Part shown: one piece after another, positions 41,150 to 48,177 of the stretch | How positions within the stretch are numbered: the first letter of the stretch is position 1 | Layout: each line of letters opens with the position of its first letter | Source: Exiguobacterium aurantiacum | GTDB taxonomy: Bacteria; Bacillota; Bacilli; Exiguobacteriales; Exiguobacteriaceae | NCBI RefSeq assembly: GCF_024362205.1 | Contig: NZ_CP101462.1 | Span: forward strand, 710,501 to 774,500 | Length of the DNA: 64,000 bases | Reading direction: 5' to 3' | Notes under the pieces: model-generated | What the model was told of the DNA's origin: nothing | What the model saw: only the letters and a program-made list of their open reading frames with translations | The model's database searches: none | Translations under genes and position numbers: made by a program

Positions 41150-42907
41150 ATGAATCGCTTTGACTTCACGACAATCGAGCCGACCCGTTACGTATTTTTG
41201 ACCGGGAAAGGCGGTGTCGGCAAAACATCGACGGCGTCGAGCCTCGCCTTGACGCTCGCTGACCGAGGAAAACGTGTCTTGCTCGTCTCGACCGACCCGG
41301 CGAGCAACCTTCAAGACGTGTTTGAGATGGGGCTTGACGAGACACCGCGCCTCGTCCCGGAGACAGGGCTCGCCATCGCGAACTTCGACCCGGAAGAGGC
41401 AGCGCAACAATACATGGAACGTATGGTCGGCCCTTATCGCGGCGTGTTGCCGGACGTGGCCATCCAGTCGATGGAAGAGCAACTGTCCGGTGCCTGTACG
41501 GTCGAGATTGCGGCGTTCGACCAGTTCACCGAGCTGTTGACGTCCGAGTCGGCACGTGAGACGTACGATCACGTCATCTTCGACACGGCACCGACCGGTC
41601 ACACGTTACGGTTATTGACGTTGCCAAGTGCGTGGGATGAATTTTTAGAGACGAACACGACCGGTGCGTCTTGCCTTGGTCCGCTCGCTGGTTTGGCTGA
41701 CAAGCAACTGCAGTATAAACGGGCCGTCGAGACGCTCACCAACAGCCAGGAAACGACGCTGTTGCTCGTCGCCCGTCCCGAGACGTCGACCCTCGTCGAA
41801 GCTGCACGTGCCGCGACCGAACTTCACGCGATCGGGATCGAACGGATGCAACTCGTCATCAACGGCATCGTCGCAGTCGAAGAAGGGACGGACCGCTATA
41901 CGAAACGGTTCATCGAGCGTCAACAACAAGCGCTCCGTGAACTTCCAGACGGCGTCGCCGACCTCGAGACGTTCACGCTCCCATATGCCTATGAGAACCT
42001 CGTCGGTGTCCCGGCGCTCCGACGTTTTGTGAACGGAGAGACGGTCGTCGTCCCGGACACACGTTATGACACGAATCGTTACGGATCCATCGATCGTCTC
42101 GTCGACGAAATCGAGACGGACGGACCGAGCGTCATCATGACGATGGGGAAAGGCGGGGTCGGCAAGACGACGCTCGCCTCGCTCGTCGCCGTCGCGCTCA
42201 GTGAGCGCGGGCATGCCGTCCATTTGACGACGACGGACCCGGCCGCACACGTCGCTTTCACGATCGGTACGGACGTCCCGGATACGTTCACCGTCGATGC
42301 GATCGACCCGAAATTCGAGATCGAGAAGTACCGGATGGATGTGTTCCGTGAAGCGGGGGATATGAATGACGAGCAGCGTATGATGCTCGAAGAGGACTTG
42401 CGTTCGCCGTGCACCGAAGAGATCGCCGTCTTCCGCGCCTTCGCCGATCAAGTGGCGAAAGCGAAAGACCGCTTCGTCGTCATCGATACGGCGCCGACGG
42501 GTCATACGCTGCTCCTCTTGGATGCGACGGAGAGCTATCACCGCGAACTCGAACGCTCGACCGGCGTCGTCCCGGAAGCGGTCCGCGAGCTGTTACCAAG
42601 ACTGCGCGATCCGAAACAGACGCACGTCGTCATCACGACCCTCCCTGAAGCGACACCGGTGTATGAAGCCGAGCGGCTCGTCGCTGACTTGAAACGGGCA
42701 GAGATTCAACCGTTCGCCTGGTTCGTCAACCAATCGTTCACACCGCTCGACGTGACAAGCAAGCTGCTGACGGCGAAAGTCGCGAGCGAGGCGCCTTGGC
42801 TCGAACGTGTGAACGTTTATCCGCGCCCGACGTTACTCGCCTGGCAAGAACAACTGCCGGTCGGTTACCCGGCGCTCTCACAACTATTGAAGGAGGAAGT
42901 AACATGA
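41150..42907 (+). CDS. arsA: Arsenite-pump ATPase ArsA
   Basis: This 585-residue pseudodimer has two ATPase halves. The P-loops are GKGGVGKTS (19-27) and GKGGVGKTT (about 333-341), and each half has a DTAPTGHT signature. The three cysteines of the metalloid site are in place: SGACTVEIAAF, ASCLGPL and RSPCTEEIAVF. It drives arsenite export through ArsB. GGAGG precedes the ATG. The stop overlaps the following small gene by four bases. Confidence 0.95.
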   Translation: MNRFDFTTIEPTRYVFLTGKGGVGKTSTASSLALTLADRGKRVLLVSTDPASNLQDVFEMGLDETPRLVPETGLAIANFDPEEAAQQYMERMVGPYRGVLPDVAIQSMEEQLSGACTVEIAAFDQFTELLTSESARETYDHVIFDTAPTGHTLRLLTLPSAWDEFLETNTTGASCLGPLAGLADKQLQYKRAVETLTNSQETTLLLVARPETSTLVEAARAATELHAIGIERMQLVINGIVAVEEGTDRYTKRFIERQQQALRELPDGVADLETFTLPYAYENLVGVPALRRFVNGETVVVPDTRYDTNRYGSIDRLVDEIETDGPSVIMTMGKGGVGKTTLASLVAVALSERGHAVHLTTTDPAAHVAFTIGTDVPDTFTVDAIDPKFEIEKYRMDVFREAGDMNDEQRMMLEEDLRSPCTEEIAVFRAFADQVAKAKDRFVVIDTAPTGHTLLLLDATESYHRELERSTGVVPEAVRELLPRLRDPKQTHVVITTLPEATPVYEAERLVADLKRAEIQPFAWFVNQSFTPLDVTSKLLTAKVASEAPWLERVNVYPRPTLLAWQEQLPVGYPALSQLLKEEVT

Positions 42908-43182
42908 ACATTACGAATGAAGCGATCGACTTTATGAAAGCGGCACTGGCCGAGGAAGCGACGAAATCGGTCCGCATCTGTACCGAAGCCGGGTGCTGTG
43001 GCCCGACGCTCGGTCTAGTCGTAGCGGCTCCGGAAACGACGGATGACGTGAAAGACTTCGACGGCCTCACGTTCGCCGTCGCGAAAGATGCCGAAGCGAT
43101 GGCGGAGAACGTCACGATCGACGTCGAGTCGACAGAAGACGGCGTCAGCCTCGTGCTTCGCGGCTTACAACAGACTTGCTAA
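42904..43182 (+). CDS. HesB/IscA-like small protein of the ars operon
   Basis: This 92-residue protein starts at the ATG at 42904 (ATGA overlap with arsA, GGAGGAAG upstream). It resembles A-type Fe-S carrier/HesB proteins in length and in the SVRICTEAGCCGPTLGLVV strand-loop, which corresponds to their first cysteine region. The usual C-terminal CGC motif is reduced to a single terminal Cys (LQQTC). HesB-like proteins occur in other arsenic operons, but their role there is not settled. Binding of As(III) or an Fe-S cluster by the CC pair is an inference. Confidence 0.68.
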   Translation: MNITNEAIDFMKAALAEEATKSVRICTEAGCCGPTLGLVVAAPETTDDVKDFDGLTFAVAKDAEAMAENVTIDVESTEDGVSLVLRGLQQTC

Positions 43183-43212
43183 ACAAATAGAGAATTATTG
43201 GAGGAACTCATT

Positions 43213-44499
43213 GTGCAGTGGATTGCTAGTTTGATTTTCTTGGTGACGCTTTTCCTCATCATCAAGCAACCGAAAGGCCTCGGCATCGGTTACTCGGCGA
43301 TGGGGATGGCGGTCATCGCCCTACTCACCGGGGTCGTCAATTTGGATGACGTCGGTACCGTTTGGGGCATCATTTGGAACGCGACGTTCACATTTATCGC
43401 CATCATCATCATCTCGCTCATCTTGGACGAGATTGGCTTCTTTGAATGGGCCGCCTTACATATGGCCCGCATCGCCAAGGGCGGCGGCGTGAAGCTATTC
43501 GTCTATATCACGTTGCTCGGTGCGCTCGTCGCGGCGTTGTTCGCGAACGACGGAGCGGCACTCATCTTGACGCCGATTGTGCTCGCGATGGTGCGGGCGC
43601 TCAAACTGCCGGACGCGGTCGTGTTGGCGTACGTCATGGCGTCCGGGTTCATCGCCGATACGGCGAGTCTTCCGTTCGTCGTCTCGAACCTCGTCAACAT
43701 CGTCTCGGCCGACTTCTTCGGCATCGGTTTTGCCGAGTATGCAGCGCGGATGGTGTTCGTCAACGTGTTCGCTGTGAGCGGAAGTTTGCTCGTCCTATAT
43801 TTGTATTTTAAGAAGGACATTCCGAAGCAATACGATTTATCGAAACTCGTCGAGCCGGCCTCGGTCATCAAAGACCATAAAATGTTCCGCTTGTCATGGG
43901 TCGTGCTCGCACTTCTCGTCATCGGGTACTTCACGAGTGACATCGTCGGGATTCCGGTCTCGCTCGTCGCAGGCGTCATCTCGCTGTTCTTCCTCATCAT
44001 GGCGAACCGTTCACCGGCCGTACCAACTCGGTCCGTCCTACGCGGCGCACCTTGGGCGATCGTCTTCTTCTCGCTCGGGATGTACATCGTCGTCTACGGC
44101 CTGCAAAACGCGGGGCTCACGCAAGTGCTCGCTAACTTCATCGACTGGTTCGCCGTGAACGCTTTCAGCGCCACGTTCGGGATGGGCTTCTTGGCCGCCA
44201 TCTTGTCATCGGTCATGAACAACATGCCGACCGTCATGATCGACGCCCTCGCCATCGATTTGACGAATACGACCGGTCAGATTCGGGAAGCGCTCATCTA
44301 TGCGAACGTCATCGGGTCCGACCTCGGTCCGAAAATCACGCCGATCGGGTCACTGGCCACATTGTTATGGCTCCACGTGCTCCGTACGAAAGGGCTTAAG
44401 ATCGGTTGGGGTCAATACTTTAAAGTCGGTATCATCTTGACAATCCCGACGCTCGCGATCACGTTGCTCGGACTATACATCAGCCTATTACTTTATTGA
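43213..44499 (+). CDS. arsB: Arsenite/antimonite efflux permease ArsB
   Basis: This 428-residue membrane protein has about twelve hydrophobic segments and the IT-superfamily ArsB features: [51 protein letters not shown], and late [12 protein letters not shown] and [20 protein letters not shown]. It starts at GTG, eight bases after GGAGG. With ArsA it forms the ATP-driven pump and can work alone as a proton antiporter. Confidence 0.95.
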   Translation: MQWIASLIFLVTLFLIIKQPKGLGIGYSAMGMAVIALLTGVVNLDDVGTVWGIIWNATFTFIAIIIISLILDEIGFFEWAALHMARIAKGGGVKLFVYITLLGALVAALFANDGAALILTPIVLAMVRALKLPDAVVLAYVMASGFIADTASLPFVVSNLVNIVSADFFGIGFAEYAARMVFVNVFAVSGSLLVLYLYFKKDIPKQYDLSKLVEPASVIKDHKMFRLSWVVLALLVIGYFTSDIVGIPVSLVAGVISLFFLIMANRSPAVPTRSVLRGAPWAIVFFSLGMYIVVYGLQNAGLTQVLANFIDWFAVNAFSATFGMGFLAAILSSVMNNMPTVMIDALAIDLTNTTGQIREALIYANVIGSDLGPKITPIGSLATLLWLHVLRTKGLKIGWGQYFKVGIILTIPTLAITLLGLYISLLLY

Positions 44500-44511
44500 G
44501 GAGTGTCTATT

Positions 44512-46170
44512 ATGAAATTGGTCATCATCGGTTCAGTCGCCGCCGGTACGTCGGTCGCGGCAAAAGCACGTCGTAACAACGAAGACGCACAAATCACCAT
44601 TTACGACCGCGATTATGATATCTCGTATTCAGGTTGCGGCATCCCATATTATGTCGGCGGCGAAGTCGAATCGCGTGACGATTTGACGCCTCGCGACGCG
44701 GCATTCTTCAAGAAGCGCTATCAACTTGACGTCATGACGCGTCATAACGTGACGGCAATCGACTCAGGTGCAAAGACGATTACGGTCGAGAACCTCGAGA
44801 CGGGCGAAACGTTCACGGACAGCTACGATTCGTTGGTGCTCGCGACAGGTGCCTCGAGCATTATCCCGCCGATTCCAGGAGTCGATTCGGACAACGTGTT
44901 CCTGATTCGCAACATCCAGAACGCGGAAGCGACACGCGATTTCGTCGACGGGACGAACCCGAAACACGCAACGATTATCGGGGCCGGGTTCATCGGTCTC
45001 GAGATGGCGGAACAGCTCAAACTTCGCGGCATCGACGTGACGGTCATCGAACGCATCCCACAAGTGATGCCACCACTCGATAAAGACATGGCGTGCCGCG
45101 TCGAGGACCACCTCGAGAAGAACGGTATCGAGCTCATGCTCGGTGAGACCGTGACCGAGCTCGTCGGTGACGGGCACGTCGAACGTGTCGTCACAGAAAG
45201 TGGCAAGACGATCGACACGGACCTCGTCATTCTCTCGGTCGGAGTCCGCCCGAACACGGACCTCGCGAAGTCAATCGGAGTCACGATCGGTGAGACGGGA
45301 GCGATTGCAATCAACGAGCGCATGGAGACGAACGTGAAGAACGTCTATGCGGCTGGTGACGTCGCCGAGAGCTTCTCACTCGTCACGGGAAAACCGATTT
45401 GGCGTCCGCTCGGTTCGACGGCGAACAAGATGGGCCGTGCCCTCGGTGACTTGATTACAGGCGGCGACCTTGAACATCGCGGTATCCTCGGCACGGGCAT
45501 TTTCAAAGTGTTCGGTCTCGCCGTCGCACAGACCGGTCTCTCGGAACGTGAGGCCCGCGAACTCGGATACGACATCGAAGTGCTTCATAACACGAAACCG
45601 GATAAGCCGGCCTATATGGGCGGAAAAGACATGACGATTAAAGCGATTGGCGACCGCTCGTCGCGCCAACTGCTCGGCGTGCAAATCGTCGGTTTCGACG
45701 GCGTCGACAAGCGCATCGACGTATTTGTCACAGCAATGACGTTCAAAGCGAAAGTCGACGACTTGTTCCATCTTGATCTCGCTTACGCACCGCCGTTCTC
45801 GACGACGAAAGATCCGGTCATGTACACGGGCATGGTGCTCGCGAACAGTATGGACAAAGCAGCCCGTCTCATCACGCCAGGGGACCTGCAGAAGCGGATC
45901 GATGCGGGTGAGGACATGCAAATCATCGATACACGCAAAGCCTCGCAGTTCGAGAAGGCGTGCGTCGACTGCGCCGTTAACGTACCGCTCGGTGATTTAC
46001 GTGCGGCCGCCAAAGATATGGACAAAGACAAGCCGACCGTTGTCTATTGCAACGGCGGGGTGACGGGGAACGCGGCGCAAAACGTGCTCCGCAACCTCGG
46101 GTTCACCGACGTCTACAATTTGTCAGGTGGAAATAAGAACTATCAACTCTTTAAAAAATACGGGAACTAA
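44512..46170 (+). CDS. CoA-disulfide reductase with C-terminal rhodanese domain
   Basis: This 552-residue flavoprotein starts at the ATG at 44512, nine bases after GAGGAG. The N-terminal FAD motif is VIIGSVAAGTSVAAKARR and the single redox cysteine is Cys42 in SYSGCGIPYYVGG. The NADPH-binding block is IIGAGFIGLEMAEQL, and GDVAESFS is the second FAD site. The C-terminal rhodanese domain (about 465-552) has its active Cys in VVYCNGGVTGN. Family members reduce CoA disulfide, persulfides or polysulfides. As last gene of the ars operon it may maintain thiols or reduced sulfur for arsenic handling, which is inference. Confidence 0.88.
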   Translation: MKLVIIGSVAAGTSVAAKARRNNEDAQITIYDRDYDISYSGCGIPYYVGGEVESRDDLTPRDAAFFKKRYQLDVMTRHNVTAIDSGAKTITVENLETGETFTDSYDSLVLATGASSIIPPIPGVDSDNVFLIRNIQNAEATRDFVDGTNPKHATIIGAGFIGLEMAEQLKLRGIDVTVIERIPQVMPPLDKDMACRVEDHLEKNGIELMLGETVTELVGDGHVERVVTESGKTIDTDLVILSVGVRPNTDLAKSIGVTIGETGAIAINERMETNVKNVYAAGDVAESFSLVTGKPIWRPLGSTANKMGRALGDLITGGDLEHRGILGTGIFKVFGLAVAQTGLSEREARELGYDIEVLHNTKPDKPAYMGGKDMTIKAIGDRSSRQLLGVQIVGFDGVDKRIDVFVTAMTFKAKVDDLFHLDLAYAPPFSTTKDPVMYTGMVLANSMDKAARLITPGDLQKRIDAGEDMQIIDTRKASQFEKACVDCAVNVPLGDLRAAAKDMDKDKPTVVYCNGGVTGNAAQNVLRNLGFTDVYNLSGGNKNYQLFKKYGN

Positions 46171-46173
46171 CAC

Positions 46174-46207
46174 AAACGACGTCCGAATCACTCGGGCGTC
46201 GTTTTTT
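46174..46207 (+). terminator. Terminator of the ars operon
   Basis: AAACGACG(T)CCGA pairs with TCGG(G)CGTCGTTT and a T-run follows. Confidence 0.9.
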
Positions 46208-46234
46208 GGTATGCTGATTAGAGAGGTGAACAAT

Positions 46235-46804
46235 ATGAACTACCAAATGTTGCATGAGAAGTTCGAGCGTCGAAAGCAGTGGCTCATTTTTGAGAAAGAA
46301 GAAGTCGTCCGAAGAGTGATGATCCGTTACAAGGCACGCATCATTCCGAAGACGGACATCATGGACTTGGTGAACGATGATCAGTTGTCGTATGACCATA
46401 TCTTTTGTTGTTTAACGATTGATGACCCGCGTATGATTGATAAAATCTTTACGGAAAAGGAAAAAAAGGACCATCGCTGGGAACGAGACGATAACGCACG
46501 GCGTGGGATGGTGTACAAACATAAAGACGAGGCGCATCGACGATACAATCAGTTGATCCTCGACGAGATGGAAGGACGCCGACTCGACATCATATTCGAA
46601 AGCAAGGACGGAAAGTTCGTGACAGGCTTTTTAACGAGAGATATGTCGACCCAAGTCGCTTCATATATTTATGCGCATACGGGAGCGGCAAAGTTCACGG
46701 GGCTGATTCCGCGCGCGTTGTGGCCGCCGGATGTGACCGATGAAGAGTTCAAGCTGAGCTATCGTTGGTACTTAGAGGCGTTAGAAAAATGGAAGAAACT
46801 ATAA
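46235..46804 (+). CDS. Hypothetical 189-residue protein
   Basis: I do not recognise this family. The start is the ATG at 46235 after GAGAGGTG, just beyond the ars terminator. An upstream in-frame extension would run through that terminator. The protein is soluble and highly charged. It has a basic helical N-terminus (LHEKFERRKQWLIFEKEEVVRR), a Cys pair (FCCL) near residue 58 and a C-terminal aromatic-rich region (LPRALWPPD-like, YRWYLEALEKW). Confidence 0.6.
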   Translation: MNYQMLHEKFERRKQWLIFEKEEVVRRVMIRYKARIIPKTDIMDLVNDDQLSYDHIFCCLTIDDPRMIDKIFTEKEKKDHRWERDDNARRGMVYKHKDEAHRRYNQLILDEMEGRRLDIIFESKDGKFVTGFLTRDMSTQVASYIYAHTGAAKFTGLIPRALWPPDVTDEEFKLSYRWYLEALEKWKKL

Positions 46805-46805
46805 G

Positions 46806-46837
46806 GAACCCTTGATGCCGCGCATCAGGGGTTAGTT
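46806..46837. terminator. Weak hairpin between convergent genes
   Basis: AACCCTTGATG and CATCAGGGGTT pair (with one wobble) around CCGCG. There is no good T-run on either strand, so terminator function is uncertain. Confidence 0.4.
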
Positions 46838-47962
46838 TGCCTTCTTTTCGTTCCACTTGCCGAGCCGGTTGCGTCCGCTCCGTTTGGCGACATATAACCC
46901 GACGTCGGCTTTTTTGATTAGTTGGCTCGACGTGGCGATTTTGGACTCTGACGTGCTGGCGATGCCGATTGAGACGGTGACGTCAATCAACGACCCGTCC
47001 GGCAACAGGAACGGCGCCTCGGCGATTTGCCGCAAATAGCGTTTCCCGATGACGAATCCTTGCGACAACGTGCAGTCAGCTAACAAAACCGAGAATTCTT
47101 CGCCGCCGTTGCGGCAGACCATGTCATCGGTCCGGGCCGTCTGCGTCAACCGGTTGCCTAATTCGACTAAGATGACGTCACCGGCATCATGGCCGTACGT
47201 ATCGTTGATCGATTTGAAATGATCGATGTCGAGGAAGAGCAAGGCGACGTCTTGCGTTCCATTGAACACTTCTTCGTCGACCCGTTTCATCTCTTCCTCG
47301 AAGCGGCGGCGATTGCCAAGTCCGGTCAACGCATCGGTGAAGGCCGCTTCTTTATATTTTGAAATGAGTCGTTCCGAGCGTTGAATTTTATGGATGCCTC
47401 CGTAGACGATATGGAGAAGGAATCCGGCCGAGTAGCCGATGGTGATGAAGGCGAAGAGCGTCATCACATACGTTTCGGCTTGATTATAATTGCTGACGTT
47501 TAACAATGAGAACAGCGAGATGAATCCGAGGCTGATTGCATTGACGATTCGGATGTCCCGCGCCGGTTTGATTCGTTCACGGAACCACATGAACGCGACA
47601 GCGACTGACGCGGCGAGCGTGTAGTCGAGAAACGCGATCAACAAAAGCGTCTCGGTCAAGATGAACGGCAAAACGAGAATGCTCGCGACATACGTGATGC
47701 GTACACCCGTCAGGCCAAAATAGAGAGCCGACATGATGATGGGGACAAACCCGTATTGAAAGTCGGCTTGCGCGTTCCACAATACGCCGTGGAGGGTGAT
47801 GACAATGGATAGTCCGGCGAGTAAGAAGGAGATGGTGACTTGACGCCGGAGCGGGAGCTTTGTCGTCACGCCCAGCTTCGTGAGGCGCGAGATGATATAG
47901 AGGCCGACCAGTAATAGACTGGCGTTGGCAATCAAGTTGTTGATGAGGTTCGTAAGTAACAT
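46832..47962 (-). CDS. Membrane-bound diguanylate cyclase (5TM-LYT type sensor)
   Basis: This 376-residue protein has six or so N-terminal hydrophobic segments (about 1-190), as in 5TMR-LYT sensor proteins, followed by a GGDEF domain. The active-site motif is intact (RNGGEEF), and RTDD, five residues before it, is an allosteric c-di-GMP inhibition site. It should synthesise c-di-GMP in response to an envelope signal. GGAGGAAT precedes the ATG. A promoter with TATATA lies upstream on the same strand. Confidence 0.9.
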   Translation of the reverse strand: MLLTNLINNLIANASLLLVGLYIISRLTKLGVTTKLPLRRQVTISFLLAGLSIVITLHGVLWNAQADFQYGFVPIIMSALYFGLTGVRITYVASILVLPFILTETLLLIAFLDYTLAASVAVAFMWFRERIKPARDIRIVNAISLGFISLFSLLNVSNYNQAETYVMTLFAFITIGYSAGFLLHIVYGGIHKIQRSERLISKYKEAAFTDALTGLGNRRRFEEEMKRVDEEVFNGTQDVALLFLDIDHFKSINDTYGHDAGDVILVELGNRLTQTARTDDMVCRNGGEEFSVLLADCTLSQGFVIGKRYLRQIAEAPFLLPDGSLIDVTVSIGIASTSESKIATSSQLIKKADVGLYVAKRSGRNRLGKWNEKKAN

Positions 47963-47988
47963 ATATTAAAAATTCCTCCTCTAACTTC

Positions 47989-48018
47989 TATATACAGTCC
48001 AATCAAACGATAATGCAA
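47989..48018 (-). promoter_or_regulatory. Candidate promoter of the diguanylate cyclase gene
   Basis: On the minus strand, TTGCAT (48013-48018), an 18-base spacer and TATATA (47989-47994). Confidence 0.5.
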
Positions 48019-48101
48019 TCGTTTTTTTAAATGGAAAATAGAGGGTGATTCCCAACCGATGGCGCAAAGTGGAAGGCGTTAGGTGTTTGTCTAGAAAAAC
48101 A

Positions 48102-48130
48102 TTGAATTCCGAAAAGGGAACGTTTACAAT
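48102..48130 (+). promoter_or_regulatory. Promoter of the pullulanase gene
   Basis: TTGAAT (48102-48107), a 17-base spacer and TACAAT (48125-48130). The start of transcription would be near 48137. Confidence 0.75.
48115..48128 (-). promoter_or_regulatory. cre site 1 overlapping the pullulanase -10 box
   Basis: On the minus strand TGTAAACGTTCCCT matches 13 of 14 positions of the CcpA consensus TGWAARCGYTWNCW. It covers the spacer and part of the -10, so CcpA binding should block RNA polymerase. Confidence 0.7.
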
Positions 48131-48135
48131 TTTTG

Positions 48136-48149
48136 TGTAAGCGTTTTCC
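48136..48149 (+). promoter_or_regulatory. cre site 2 at the pullulanase transcription start
   Basis: TGTAAGCGTTTTCC matches 13 of 14 cre positions. It begins at about +1, seven bases after cre site 1. Confidence 0.75.
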
Positions 48150-48177
48150 TAAATTGATGCTACAAGGAGGGACCCAC

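Noticed and set aside
41645-42541. 298-codon minus-strand frame opposite arsA
   Set aside because: It is a shadow of the second ArsA half, with arginine-rich composition and no start signal.
48005-48027. Terminator-like hairpin AAACGAT/ATCGTTT with a T-run in the cyclase-pullulanase gap
   Set aside because: No plus-strand gene ends upstream, and the sequence overlaps the minus-strand cyclase promoter. The short stem is likely chance in an AT-rich stretch.
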